A stretch of DNA of 64,000 nucleotides, taken from assembly GCA_015499995.1 (NCBI GenBank), contig JADNRV010000124.1, positions 95,317-159,316 of the forward strand, given 5' to 3'. The translations under genes were made by a program, and so were the position numbers. The DNA comes from Flammula alnicola. Taxonomy: Eukaryota; Basidiomycota; Agaricomycetes; Agaricales; Strophariaceae. Of the stretch, positions 36,645-49,313 are shown in pieces; the stretch's first letter is position 1, and each line of letters starts with the position of its first letter. The notes under the pieces were generated by a model. That model made no database searches, was not told the origin of the DNA, and saw only the letters and a list, made by a program, of their open reading frames with translations.

Positions 36645-37408
36645 TCAGAATTTCCAGTACTCGATGCTCGCAGAGGCTCGCTGGAACGGAAATTCGCCTC
36701 CCCAGGACCTCACATCAACTACACTATCGTTGACGGCGCCCCGTAACCCATCCTTCGCCTCACGTGCTGATGCGAAGTCAACAACTCGACTTTCCTCGAG
36801 TTCTTCTTTCGAACTCTGGGGAGCAGTTTTGATAAGTATCGGGTGCTGTATGTGATATGGGGCAAAGAAACTCGCCTGTATAGCCTGACCAATGTCAGCA
36901 TCGATGACGGCAAGGATATCCGCCATATCACCATCGTCTTCCCACCGGAGACCAACAGTGGCTCGCACTATCGACGCCAGTACTGTCAAGCTAGAGAACC
37001 CCAAGCCAGCGCCGTATAACGATCGCGCCCGCGTCAAAACTTCGTGTAGATGAGGCAAGGGTGCAGCGGGCGTATCTCGCGCTTGTTTCCGGAAGAGAGA
37101 ATAGGGGTTGGGAAGGGGCTTGGTGATCGTTTGACGTAAACGGGAACGAGCTGCAGTTGTGAATGCCGGGGCAACGCCTGGTGGACCGGTAGCTAATAGG
37201 TTTCGCATAATGGATCGAAGACTGGAGGAAGAGGATGGGGGTAAGTAATGGCTATCCGTCAAGTTACCGGTAAACGCACTCGTCTGGGGTGGCATTAGCA
37301 ATGAAGGTGTCGACCATGAGATTTCTGTTGACTAGAATGAGCGAGTCGAAATTGAGACGGATATCAGTGTGGCTCACACATGCCCAAGTGCAGGTCGCGT
37401 GTCAACAT
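36645..37408 (-). CDS. Conserved hypothetical basidiomycete protein
   Basis: Exons on the minus strand: 37408-37378, 37331-37268, 37221-36645. They sum to 672 nt (223 residues), phases matching. Conserved-looking blocks: NRNLMVDTFIANATPDECVY, SIMRNLLATGPPGVAPAFT, VLTRARSLYGAGLGFSSLTV, ASIVRATVGLRW and LAVIDADIGQAIQA. I recall this pattern from uncharacterised, lineage-expanded Agaricomycete proteins with no assigned function. There is no signal peptide or clear membrane span in the part seen. The N-terminus is uncertain: the frame continues upstream and further exons may lie at 37440-37805, where a minus frame MEGSYLAEVKIRQFVRRS ends at a possible donor. Confidence 0.6.
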
Positions 37409-37981
37409 GTCGGAAGGCGGTCTCTGGGGCAGGCATGTTGGTATTTTGTGATAGAGGAGAAGTTCTCTAAACGGAGGCTTGTTGGAGTAGAGAGTGAATG
37501 CGAGAATTTGGTTGGAAGTATACGTCTCATCCTACCTCGAGATTTTATAGGGTCCATGACCGAAATCAACATCGTGTGTAAGTATCAGGGGTGGAGAAGT
37601 TGAGAGATTCATTGACTGCCGAAAAGAAATAGAGGAGATCAGTTCTGATTCCGCGGGACTGTTCCGGTGTATTTTCTCGTAGCCGCCAAACTTTTGACGA
37701 GATGCGAGATCGACCAAGAGACCATACCGGGATCGATAAATCGGGGAGGGAACGGCGGACGAATTGTCTAATCTTGACCTCGGCTAGATAGGACCCTTCC
37801 ATCATAATCGTAAAGTCTGTTTCATTTGGTTGGGTTACTTACACAGTCACACTGGATTGTGATGCCAGCGGTCATTGGCAGATCTGTCGCCGAACTCGCG
37901 CGACCTAGTCCACTTCTCACCCACCTCAGTTTGTTTCATTTTTGCGCGGTATGACAACTGTTCGCCGGGGTTTCATTCGGT

Positions 37982-37989
37982 TATAAAAG
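37982..37989 (+). promoter_or_regulatory. TATA box of the aldo/keto reductase gene
   Basis: TATAAAAG 55 bp before the start codon at 38044, a normal spacing for a short fungal 5' leader. Confidence 0.5.
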
Positions 37990-38043
37990 GGTCACGAATT
38001 CCAGCGCGATAGGAGACTCAGACAACCACCGACGCGCACAAAC

Positions 38044-39610
38044 ATGACAAGTCCCTCTGCTCGTGAAACTTTTCGCTTAGGACCATTCGTTACACCAAGA
38101 ATCTGGATTGGCTTGTGGCAACTCTCGAGCAATGCTTGGGCAGTGCTTCTGTCAGCAAGATTCGCGATGGAATGGCTCGTCACGTTGAGATGGGGTATAC
38201 GGCTTTCGGTGCGTACATCTGCGTCCATTCTGGATCCTCGTCGTCGTCGATGCTTAACATTGCCAACCCAACAGACATGGTGTGTATGATCACTCGCCGA
38301 TCTGAAGACATGGCTAACTGTTACCTTGCCTTGTATATAATTATATCAGGGTAAACACAAGGCCCCGGATCTTTTCTCCTCATGCTCATGACTTTTTTCT
38401 ACTATTTTAGCCGATCATTATGGGAGTGCAGAGATCCTCTTTGTGAGTCTGTTCTTAATCTGCGAAGGGAATACGTCGAACTGAGAAGCCATTCGATTAG
38501 GGACAATTTCGAGAATCGTTCGCATCCGCGGAACAGATAGTCGGTGCGACGAAGTGGTGTGTTTTCAAACACGTAAACCCTTCCAAGTCTGTCGTACAGG
38601 CTGTTATCCACGAGCGCATGGAGCGCATGAGAAGCAAACGCGTTGATTTACTGCAGGTACGTAAGCTTTGCATGCGAAACATACACGCTCTGAGAAAGGC
38701 ACACAGTTCCACTGGCAAGACTATTCGGACAAAGGTTATATCACAGCTTTGAACCACCTATTAGATTTAAAGAACGACGGCGTTATCTCTGCGATTGGCC
38801 TGTGCAACTTTGACACGATCAGGACAGACGAGATTTGCACCGAGCTCGGCCCTGGAGCCGTTGTATCAAACCAAGTCCAGGTATAACTTTGATTATCAGA
38901 CTTGACGTAACGACTCACCTTTAATTCCACATGCAGTTCTCATTAATAGACACTAGGCCCCTCCATGGGATGGCCGACGTCTGTGAGAAACATGGGCTAA
39001 AATTGCTCACTTATGGTACTCTAGTACGTGACGAATGGCACGTTCTTGTATCGTCCAATCTTTGAACGATGTGACAACGCAGTGCGGTGGCTTCTTGGCC
39101 GACAAGTGGTTGGGGTGTCCAGAGCCCGATCCTTATTCAGGGAATCTCACGCCTTCCCAGAGAAAGGTAAGATCGCGACGATTTCTGTATTATTTTGCTT
39201 TCATCGCTTATCATTTCTCGTCCACCTTTCAAGTATCTGGATATGATCGTCAAAGCATGGGGCTCATGGGAACTATTCCAAAACCTCCTCGCCGTTTTAC
39301 GCACGATAGGCAATCGCCACGGTAAAAGCATCGCGAATATTGCTACCAGGTGGGTGTTGGATCATCCATTTGTAGGGGCTGTAATTATTGGTACGCTCCT
39401 ATGTTTGTGGTTCTGGGGTCTAGAGCTTCATATGATCTCGTTTAAACAGGAGCACGACTAGGTCTCTCCGAGCATCCAGATGATAATCAGCAAGTCTTCG
39501 GCTTTCGTTTGACCCAACAGGACAATGACGCCATCGAGGCCGTACTCGATCGCTCCAACGGCCGTACTATTATCACATCAATAGGCGATTGTGGGGCAGA
39601 ATATCGGTAG
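38044..39610 (+). CDS. Aldo/keto reductase, two apparent one-base losses
   Basis: Exons: 38044-38208, a micro-exon near 38275-38280, 38411-38442, 38501-38656, 38707-38880, 38937-39023, 39083-39166, 39234-39390, 39450-39610. The AKR tetrad is visible: Asp in FDMADHYG (split over the micro-exon), Tyr in the same block, Lys in GATKWCVF, His in LLQFHWQDY. Later blocks: GVISAIGLCNF, LLTYGTL, VGAVIIGARLGLSEH. With one G added at 38138-38140 (NAWGSASVSK) and one at the micro-exon donor, the exons total 1,023 nt (340 residues). Reduces carbonyls with NADPH in the cytosol; the substrate is unknown. As read the frame breaks twice, so it is either a pseudogene or assembly error in G runs. Confidence 0.8.
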
Positions 39611-41723
39611 TGCGCGAATCTATTAGTGTAGAGATTAGGCAATTGCTTTTGAGCTGGATCCTCATAATTCTACGAATTCGATTGGAAGCATAAGCCCGTG
39701 AGCTAAAAAAGCGCGCGCTCCCAAGAAACCTGGCATATTGCAGCTCACATCTGAGAAACCCTCACATCAACTATGTGAACGACGTATTCTCGACGCTTAA
39801 CCCGTAATTCTCATTTAAACAAAGAATTATATATGTTAGAAGTCCTTTGATTCTTCATTACTATTTGTGCTGATCAGAAAAGGCATCGTTCCCGCTTCGA
39901 ATGAATGATTTGAACTAGTTGAAGGAGCAAGCATGTCCCCTTCGCAGTGTGAGGCGTCTGGTAATGTCGAAATTCTATGAATATATTGATCAAAGAGCCA
40001 AAGAAGACATAACGGCATCCACACTTTCAGCAGGGTTCTAGAATCAATGAACAATCTCCGTATAAGGTCGGTAGTTATACTCAAAATCACAGTCGAACGT
40101 TTTCTCGTCCCAAGAGCGCCATTCCCGGGCCGGCAGAACAATGTGCCCTGCATCTAATCTACTTGCTTTAAATTAGAAAATGCTTCTGAGCATCATACAC
40201 GCAATTCAAACGGTTCTCCTTTCAATCACGGCGGAGTGGGTAACAATATGGGAAATATGTCAATTTTGTGCCATGATACCTTGCGGCTTCGAGCAGAACG
40301 GCTGAACATCGTACGCAGCTCTCCCTGAATTCTAAGGCAATCTCTTCCGTACACCTCAGAACGTTCAGTTAGAAGTACGCAAATACGAAATTCTGCATCG
40401 CCTCTGGCCAGCCAAGAATCTGGCGAGCTCACAGAACATCGTGACCATTGTAAAATACGGATCGGAACTTATCAGTGTGCTGAGTGCTCGGTCCTTCGCG
40501 AGATAAGAGGTTAGTGTTGATGATCCACGCGATAAACGAAGACGAGCAGAAGGCAGACGTTACGAGCTGTATGTACCAAGATATTCAGTGAGATGGAATT
40601 GAGATTCAAGAACTGAATCTGATTTGTTGCCTGTGTGGATGATGTGGTTTGAATGCCTCGACAGATGTTTAATTACCGGATACTCTATCGGGACTTTGAA
40701 CCCTGCAGGGCGGTAGAGCAAAGTTTATCTCCGGCCTTGTGATTCGTGAAAGGCCCTTGCGACTCTTCCACCTAGGGGCGCTTCTCCAACCAGTGTGAAT
40801 TGGATAGCTTCAGAAGTGGCGGTATCCAATCCGGTTCATGGCGACACCCATCCTCCTGTTTTATTTCCATTGGTTTGATATGCTAAATGCAATTGCTTAC
40901 CCGAGCAACTCTCTTAAATCAAAGCTTTATGCAATTTGTCCAAAATATGTCTTTTGGTGCCGTGCTATTTTGGAGGATGTCGGGGATCAAATTGCTTTGC
41001 GCCCGCTCTTGGCCCGCTCGGAGATTTCCAGATGAAAACAAGCACAATGACAATGTAAGAGTCACTTGTCGAGACCCAAAAGACCTAAGAGTCCATTGAA
41101 TTTTTACGAGAATCACGCGCCATGTCGATGCCATCGACATCGACCACCCATCATGCATGTATTCATATTCAGCCGCTTCGAAGGCGCCTATCTCTTCCAA
41201 CGGGGTCCCAACAATAGGACGCTTCAGCATAAGGACCAACTACGAATCACTCGAAGCTTAAGAAATGTATATATTATTGAAATAAGTAGTATATTTATTT
41301 CTCCCACTCACTAACATCAATGACAAGACTCTTGTGTGGCGCAACTACACGGTACAATTGAGAGGATTCGGTACATACTGGCGTCATGCGTGAAACAGCA
41401 TATCAGTGGATTGCGCGTCGACGGCCTGGGGTCCCAGCTCTGACCTAGGCTCAAGAGTACCTTGGGTATTCGAAGCTGGGATAAATTTAAGTCCGTGCGC
41501 TTCATAGGCTTAGCCCACGGTGCTATAGCTGCTCCAAATCTTGACCCATCCCATCTAAGCATAGGCCATAAATTCACATCAATGACCACAAGGCTCAACC
41601 CTCAACGGTGAACGTCTTATAGACTTGAATAACCTTTGCGATGAGAGATTCTCCACCAAATACTGTGGAGTCGGCAGATGGACATAAATATATATAACTC
41701 ACGTCCTTACACAAGCGACAGGA
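39611..41723. other. Intergenic, no gene recognised
   Basis: 2.1 kb with short frames only; its right end is the integration site of the non-LTR element. Confidence 0.5.
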
Positions 41724-41737
41724 AGTATACACATCTT
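41724..41737. repeat. Left target-site duplication of the non-LTR element
   Basis: AGTATACACATCTT, identical to 43412-43425; the final TT merges with the poly-T tract. Confidence 0.9.
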
Positions 41738-43411
41738 TTTTTTTTTTTTTTTTTTTTTTTTTTGTATCCCATTTATTGTCCTTCAAGGCGAGGCCTTACG
41801 TAGGACATTACATGCGTGTACACTACTCCTAGAGGCAGTCCATGCCTACACCGTCCTATCTCCCAGCCAATTCTCCCAGAGGACTGACCCATGGGACCGT
41901 ACGGGGTGAAGTGTAACTGGAGTTCATCGAGTAAAATTTCCTAATGTTGGGGTTTGCTATTGCGCGCCCGGCCAAAAAAGGCAGGCGAAATGAGCTTGAC
42001 GTGTCACGGGTATGATGAGGCTGATAAGTGCAGAGTTACTGGTATGAATATTAAATGGGGAGTGAAGGAAAATCAAGTCGTCAGATCGAAGCGGGCAGAG
42101 AGATAAGAGATTAAGGGCTGGTGGGCCGGGAGGGTGGAGGAGGGTGCTTTTTCCGACGGCGGTACTCCGAGACACGGCAGTGCGTTCCAAAAAGGAAGAC
42201 GCCGTTGCGCTTGAGGTGTTGGCATATTCTTGAGTCTTCCAGCATGATCTTTACTGACATATGCTCCCTCTCATCCATCTCCTCGATGCGACATAACAGC
42301 CGGAGGTCCTTGATATCCTGTCCTGCCAACCCAGCCTCCCCCTCCAGTGCGTCCCACAAGTCATTCCCCCCCCCTTCTTCTCCCTTAAAGGCGGCCGCGA
42401 GAGGCATGGCCGGTATGTCATGTACAACAATACCGTACCATGGGACATCAAGCTCGACGTTTAAATCGGCATTGAGCGGTGGCGAGAAATCTGGTATGGC
42501 AGCGGTGGCGGCACGTCTGATAGGCATGAAACCTGAAGGTAGGTTCTCAAGGAGTTGCGAAGCTTTGTATGGTGCCTTTGTGTGAATTACGATGCTGCCA
42601 GCTTTCGTCACGTTTGCTCCCGAAATGTGCACGTCGTCAGATGGTAGTTGATTCTTGAGTTGGGTGATAAATTTCTGCAGGGAGGATGATGACTGAGGGA
42701 CAGGGTGGTCAGGCCACCGCACAATGAGACGATGGGGAGAATGATGAGTAGCAGGAGAGGAACCAGGGCGAGAACGGGTGTGTGTCAATCGGCCAGCATG
42801 TGACGGTTTTGCTGCGTGCGCTACAGTCTGGGTAGCGTGGCGATCCTTGGTTGCTTGAGCATACGACTTTGAGGTGGTGGTTGGCTTGTTGGTTACTGGA
42901 GGTGCTTCGGGAGTAACAATCTTGTTGAGCACGGCAAGTGCCTCTCGGGAGTGTGCGCTTAATGCGACAGGTGTGGTAGAGTTGGCCTGAATGATGGACA
43001 GCGTGGCAAGCACTGAGTCCAAGAGAGACTCCAGGCGTTCAACTTGACGCGCTGCCACGTCAGTGGACGTGGTAGGCGTAGGCTGTGTGGAGGGTTGGGC
43101 CTCGACGTGTATGCTCCCTCTTTGGAGTCTGAACGGTGTCGGTGAAGGCGGGCTAGCCAGGAAGAGTGCTTCGGCATCGTCTCGAGAGTCTGGTCGATTG
43201 CTCGTCCGACCTCGTTTGACCACACGCCTTGTGTGCGGTGACTTTGTGTGCAGGGTGAGCCGGACCTTTTCTTCGCCCTCCTGAGCCTCAGTGTCAGGTT
43301 CCGACGCAGAAGGAGTGGATTCAGCAGGACGAGGGCGCCGTGAGCCCAGCGCCGGGGGTTCTGAGCCTCCCCGCTGGCGTTGATGGTGGTGGTTCAACCG
43401 TGAGAACATTT
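41738..43411 (-). mobile_element. ORF1-only non-LTR retroelement with poly(A) tail
   Basis: On the minus strand the element has one open frame, a roughly 350-bp 3' region and a tail seen here as 28 consecutive T (41736-41763). It is bounded by a 14-bp target duplication, the signature of target-primed reverse transcription. No reverse transcriptase or endonuclease frame is present, and ORF1 lacks the CCHC zinc knuckles that normally follow. The element therefore has the ends of a LINE but only half its content. The start codon lies two bases from the 5' junction, suggesting 5' truncation as well. An autonomous relative elsewhere in the genome would have supplied the reverse transcriptase. Confidence 0.88.
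42111..43409 (-). CDS. LINE ORF1 (Gag-like) protein
   Basis: 432 residues, intact. The N-terminal half is Pro/Ser/Thr-rich and probably disordered. The C-terminal half holds the Gag-like RNA-binding region of basidiomycete LINEs: HRLIVRWPDHPVP, VHISGANVTKAGSIVIHT, DVPWYGIVVHDIPAMPL, LWDALEGEAGLAGQDIKDLR, EHMSVKIMLEDSRICQHL, GVFLFGTHCRVSEY. It then ends abruptly in KKHPPPPSRPTSP where relatives have zinc knuckles. This family binds its own RNA in the retrotransposition particle. The intact frame implies recent arrival or selection. Confidence 0.85.
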   Translation of the reverse strand: MFSRLNHHHQRQRGGSEPPALGSRRPRPAESTPSASEPDTEAQEGEEKVRLTLHTKSPHTRRVVKRGRTSNRPDSRDDAEALFLASPPSPTPFRLQRGSIHVEAQPSTQPTPTTSTDVAARQVERLESLLDSVLATLSIIQANSTTPVALSAHSREALAVLNKIVTPEAPPVTNKPTTTSKSYAQATKDRHATQTVAHAAKPSHAGRLTHTRSRPGSSPATHHSPHRLIVRWPDHPVPQSSSSLQKFITQLKNQLPSDDVHISGANVTKAGSIVIHTKAPYKASQLLENLPSGFMPIRRAATAAIPDFSPPLNADLNVELDVPWYGIVVHDIPAMPLAAAFKGEEGGGNDLWDALEGEAGLAGQDIKDLRLLCRIEEMDEREHMSVKIMLEDSRICQHLKRNGVFLFGTHCRVSEYRRRKKHPPPPSRPTSP

Positions 43412-43425
43412 AGTATACACATCTT
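43412..43425. repeat. Right target-site duplication of the non-LTR element
   Basis: AGTATACACATCTT, identical to 41724-41737. Confidence 0.9.
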
Positions 43426-46400
43426 AGACTCGAACCGTTTAGAATAGTAATAGGCAGAATACCCTCAGAAGTACGTAATGCGGGAGTCAATGCCCACCGA
43501 AACTATTGCCATCACACCAGAATCAGGCGGCCGACAACTGGTCAGTGGATGCGAAACATCGAGAGATATACGGAAAGTATACGTGATAGATGCCGGAATT
43601 TCATTCTGTAAATCCGATGTATCAGGACGAAGGATAAAGAAGGTTAGAATACATGAGGTCAACAGGAGTGCTTGCCTGCTCCTTGAGGCGGTGGATTCAA
43701 CTAGATAAATTGACACCTTATTAAGGCAGCTTTTATCTGAAGAGTTCAGATATAGGACGCAGTAATAACGAGAAAAAATCAAGATACAGAAAAAAGCACA
43801 AATAGGAAAGCCCATGAAAATAAGTGAATCACCATGGGGTGAACTTCTACATTATGACGAAATGTAAAAGCATGGATGACGCTGTGGACTTTGAGAGAAC
43901 CTAGACAGGCACAAGTCGTCATCGGCTGAGGAACCACTGCAATGGGGAATGAGACAAACCCAACGTTGTTCGCTCTCCAAAGTTCGGTCAAAACCGAAAC
44001 AAGCTAAGAAATACCCGGGGTTTGAGATGCAGGAAATCAATTGACTCGCCCTCGTAGAAGCCTTTGCGAGAGATGCAGCCCATCAAACTGTGCGCTTGGA
44101 CATTGCTTGGCTTTAAACAAAGTGAATGTGAGCAGACATCCATTTCTATCCGAGTAGGTAAATCAATGATTCCGTGAGGGAAAGACTGGTGACAAGCTGG
44201 GGAGATGTAAACACTGTTTCATTCATGGTATGATTGGTGGAGATACACGCTGGTGCTGGCGATAACTGAAGCTATGGGGGATCATCCGATGTAGATTATC
44301 TCGCCATAAAATTAAGAATAAGAGTAGGAATGGAACGCACACACATCAGGCTGTTGACTCAGGGGGTTAGGAGCACGACATTTGACGTGTATACACAGGA
44401 TTACGCTCGTTATAGCCAACATAACGCCACAATCGAAGGTCCGTTATCGTAGGATGACCTTCGCAAATAGCGATAATTTCAGCCCACTCAAGCCTCCCGA
44501 CCGTTGAGCTCGGCAAATCGCCATGGCTTGTACCATGCTTTTGATTGAGATATGGTATTTTGCGGGGGAGGGACGACCTTGGTTGTTCGTAATGTAGGCG
44601 CTCAGACGCAAGAAGCGTCCAGAGGACAGCGATGCTCTGAGGGCATCCGTAAGTTGGAAAGAACGCCGTCCAGAACGCCATCAAAGAACGGCGGCAAACG
44701 CCGGGAATTGTATCTCCCGCCAGAACGCTCGCTTTTGGCTCGCTTTTGTCAACGCCGTGGATTATAGTAGACGCTATTGAGGTTCTATGCGATAAACATA
44801 CATACATTCAGGTCTATTCTATGGCATTTGTGATTATTACCTCACAAACAAAGTAATATACCTCAAATTAACAGTAGAAAATTCAATTTCTTACGCCTTG
44901 AGGGGCGCTTTTCAATTATTTACACTCTGAAAGTCGTTAAATTTTATTTAGGAGATACAGAAATACTTTCATGATACGGCGGTGTGATGTTATTTCCCGG
45001 CGAGAACTTCAATCCATGTTGAACGCCTTGCGGTCGGCGGTCGGACGGGGCGGGTGGCTGACGGAAGTGGCGGTGCCAAAATAATCGTATGCCGAACCGT
45101 CAGCTACGAGCCGCGACCAGATTAGGTGAGCTTGGTCATCTTCGGTGGTTGCCGCCGTGCAGAACGCCGTTCTTGCACGGCGTCTTTTCCAAACCCCAGA
45201 TTCTTTGGATGCTCTAGACCTCGGATTTAGCCGTGTTTCCGTGTTGCAAGTCACCTGGTCAAGTTGGTGTAAATGACTTGACCGTCATGACATGAGTATC
45301 ATGCGAAGCGACCTGCAAGAAGGTGAGCCCTATGCTAACATGCGATCGGCGAGGCTGCTGTTAACGCCCAGTCATGAAAATTAGTTTGATAATTAGTTGA
45401 TAGTAATCCTTACGTGTATTCGGCTTTAGCCAGGAAGTTATACATGCCACTTTCACAACGAATATCCTCAGAGGAAGGTGGTGACGGCATGCGCAGCACT
45501 TTGGGAAATCAAGGTAATGTACGCGCGAATACAAGGTGAGGCCGATCGTTTGTCAGAAGTTGTCAGCATGCCAGCCTGAAGTATGTAGGTTATTTTTACA
45601 ATAATGTGAATTGGATGGTATCCAGGAAACGAAAATTCGAAATATGGCATGAATCGTCCCTCGTTCCACTATTCTGCTGCACTAGAAGTTTCCAATCATA
45701 AAGACAGTGTCGAAGGGCAAATTCACCGTCGCGGGTAAATCGAGACCGGGGAAAATAGCCTCGCTTCCATATTCCACTGGACGGCTGGTCAGCGGGCATG
45801 GGTTAGGAATTCGCAGACATCGGAAGCTGGCAAAGAGAAGGTCAAGCAATCAGAATAATGGATCGCCTATCAGACACGCTCGCATAAGATACTCGCAGAT
45901 CGTTGAAAGAAGGCCAAAGGAAAAAGGTCCATATGCAGGGAATTTCCGTTAGAAGAGAAAAGATTTTTCAATCCATTGACAACTGAACATCGAACGAGGT
46001 TGAAAAATCTCACCGAAGTACACACATCGCGCAGGGGAAAAGGTTGCCCACCTGCAGCGGCCGCCGAAAGCTTTTGAGAAGTCGCTTTCGTGGAAAGTAA
46101 GAGCCCAGGTGGCTGGGAGAGAAGTACGAAGAGAAAGTCTCCCAAGAATACAAGAATTCCAGTCAGTCAAACAACTAATCAATTAGAGTAGCTCGCCGTA
46201 ATATGCGTGGGTATCTTCCCGTAAGATTCTGACGAAATGTTGTCGTCATCCAAGCAGCGAGAGGTAAAGACGAGGAGAATATCTTGCTTCGTTCTTCTTG
46301 AGAAATGTAGCTTCCGATGTTATATTCTGGACGCGAAAGTGTTATGCGCACAATCAATAAGTGATTGTCGTCCGCTAGCTCTGAAAGCCACAGGCGTGGA

Positions 46401-49132
46401 ATAGTGAGTCTGGTTCGCTGTTCGAAAAAAACAACGTGAAAGATAAGGATCTACTTTCACATCCAGACAGACTGATTCGCCCAAGTGACTGCAGCGTCCT
46501 GTCAGTATAAGATACCTTTCTACGCTGTTGCACAGTCAATGGACTATCGCTCCCAACCTGCGTGAAACTAGCGCATCATCAATATATCCGGAATTTGGGT
46601 CATGTCCCTGTCGATGAAGAGTGCATAAATATTCACCACAGGTTCGAAAAAAAAAATACAGCCGTCGAGTAAGGGGAATTACTCTTCGTTCATGTATGGT
46701 TTACACATCCTTGAGGTACTCTGTATGTACACAAATAAGTCGGGCGTGAAAAAGCAAGGGACCCGAACCAACGCTTGACAGTTCGCCAATACAGCGTCAG
46801 CTCGATTTCGTAGAGCGGAATTTTTTATCGAGGTGGGGTGGTTCTTGGGATCAGCAAAGAACGAAGTCTTCCCGCCAAAATATACCATATTATACGAATG
46901 GCCAGACAATCATCGATACGTCTTTATTGAGCAAGCATGGAGAAAGAGGTTCCTGGGGGGGAAACATCAGGGAGAATACATATAAACGTAACCCACTGGC
47001 ATCGTAAATAAAGCTCACTTACATCTATTTCTACCTGTGCGTTCCGATCTGAAGAATATCTGCGCTGTCAGTTTTCATTTCAATCCCGTGGGCAATGGCA
47101 TGCCCTCATGAAGGTAGAAGTACGGTGAGGTCTCGATGACCGGCGTGAAATGAAAGCCAAATGCGACTGGCCTTATCACCTGCTCACAGATTCTCGGCGC
47201 GCATAGTCCCCACCAGAACACATTTTACCATATGTGCTTTTGCTAAATGGGTGAATTGGAGCACAGGATGGAGGCATGGCTGGGAATATATTTCCAGAAG
47301 AGATCGCTCTCAAATTGTCTCAATCCTTTGGTGGCTTGGGACGATGGGATGAAGGCAAATGTCAGGAACGGTATATGCATGGCGAGAGAGAAAGCAGGCA
47401 GCACCTTGTGGTTTTTCGCTCCGCAACGCTGTGGTCATGCGTTGAGATGCCGGTGGTGCTTCACTAGACCTTCTGCAGTTCTGCGAAATAGACACGCGTT
47501 CACTAAAGTCGATTTTGGAACTACAGTCTATGAATATAGGTACGTCACTCACCATTTGTGTATGACTGCGCATTCGAGCACGTCACGAATAAGGACGTTA
47601 TCTATCCGCGCTTCAGGAATATTACTGGGATCGGCGAGAGCCAGTATATCTATGCTATCCGAGGAGGTAGGGCGACAATGACCTGCTACGCATGGTCAGG
47701 GTGATTGTGTGGTTGTCCGGGGCATATTCCAAGTAGCAACCTTGGCGCCACCTTATCTTTACGCTCTGCTCTTCATGAGCCCCAATTCGTGACAGGTTGA
47801 ATGAACGAAACAGTGTAGTAATGATCTAGCGACTATCCGCTGTGATCGCATTCGCTTTTTGGAAACCTGATAGCAGATGGTCGAGACAAGGAAATCCACC
47901 TTAAATTTAGGGAAATTTGGTAGAGAAAAGATGAAAAGAACCTGTAGGCTATTTCCTTCCACTTCAAATTCGAGGGCGAGCAACGAGATACGATAGAAAA
48001 ACCACAAAGTGAGTAACTCACACCAGGCCGAGGATTGTGTTGGATTATGATACGAGTCCTGGAGGGTTTATGTGCGCCGTCAGTCCACAGTGACGGATTT
48101 AGGGATGTCGAACATAAGGATGTGCAGAAACAGAAAAGGCTAAGCTTTACGAACGCAGAGATTTTGTCAGAGTAGGCATATGCTCTGTGCGCAAAGGCGA
48201 AAAGATACTTATCGTAAAAGCCCGCGTTTTCAACAAGGACAAAAACAATGGATTATTCACGTTAAGTGACAGACAATTAGCCAAAGAACCAGAAGGAAAG
48301 CAAGAGAAAAAAGTTGCGCAGTTGATCAACAGTTGATGGTCGCGCAAGGACAGATTCCAGAGCGCTTGGCATACCAAACAGAAAGGGAGGAAAGGACCAA
48401 AAAAACAACAACAGAGAAGACATCGATCACATGACGCTGCCAGAGTCGAAGTCTGTGCTATGCTGAACTTCAACTTATTGTAACCACTAGTACTTATGCT
48501 TGTGCGAACAGATCCATCAACAAGAGAGCAGCGGAGTCACTCCAGGCGTCTCGTCGTGCCCGCGGAACCGGGGCAGGGGCTCCATTGGCGGCTCCTCGTC
48601 ATCGCATTCGGTGCTCATAGATAATTAGCTGCCGAGGTCTCTGTTGGCGAACATCGGAAAAGCCTGCAAATGTGACGGAGACCGGTACGTTATTGGATTT
48701 GGCTGATGAAATGTGTTTCTGAACTCCAATGTGTCAGGCGGCGCTGTGCTTACCAGGAAGGTCGAACCAGGCAATGTTGGCATGACCACCGCAATTACCT
48801 CAGTCACGGCACAGCCATTTCCATCTTCGCCTACCCACATTCATCGTAACAACCCATCTTTTCCATATTTTCTGGAGACTACTATTCTTCGACAAACTAA
48901 CGCTGATGCTTTCTGGCTCCCGCCCAACCCGCCAATATTCCATTGCTGAGATCGTCGCTCACCTTCGGGCCCCAGCCCTCACTGCAAGTTCAACCCCCCT
49001 ACGCATATTAACAAGAGAAGCTGTACTAATGGATCTGGCATAGCAGCAGAATACTGTGTCCTCCATAGCTTCCTCACCATCTCAGCCGTTCACAACCTCT
49101 TCTCTCAAAGTAGCTCACCGTGTTCCACGCAC
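43426..49132. other. Long gene-poor region
   Basis: About 5.7 kb with no supported gene. Contains the GAACGCC motif cluster (listed separately). A minus-strand stretch at 48150-48260 reads ENAGFYDKYLFAFAHRAY, which may be a coding relic. Nothing else could be recognised. Confidence 0.45.
44601..45190. repeat. Cluster of GAACGCC-type motifs
   Basis: GAACGCC or close variants occur at about 44661, 44672, 44687, 44695, 44722, 44750, 45021 and 45162. The reverse complement (GGCGTTC) is clustered at 60222-60640. Function unknown; could be subterminal repeats of a DNA transposon. Confidence 0.4.
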
Positions 49133-49286
49133 ATTGTACACTTAAAATGTAAGTTATAACTTAAAACCAGACCACAAAATTTTGGGGATGTTAGTGCACA
49201 TTTAGATAGGTTATATATAGGTATATTCAAGGCCGAAAGCACTAAGGAATTGGCGGACCCGTTCTCGAGATATGGGGGGGGAAATG
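49133..49286. repeat. Direct repeat L, left part (split by the transposon)
   Basis: Matches 54850-55004 with one substitution and one G more or less in a G run. Its continuation is at 53498-53776 on the far side of the transposon; together the repeat is 434 bp. Confidence 0.95.
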
Positions 49287-49288
49287 TA

Positions 49289-49313
49289 CTGTAGTATTTC
49301 GTTCATTTCGGAC
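49289..49313 (+). repeat. Left terminal inverted repeat
   Basis: 25 bp, CTGTAGTATTTCGTTCA followed by TTTCGGAC; one mismatch to the right end. Confidence 0.95.

Noticed and set aside
41734..41763. Poly-T run as a simple-sequence artefact or terminator
   Set aside because: It sits exactly at the 3' end of the element between matching 14-bp target duplications, so it is the poly(A) tail of the insertion.
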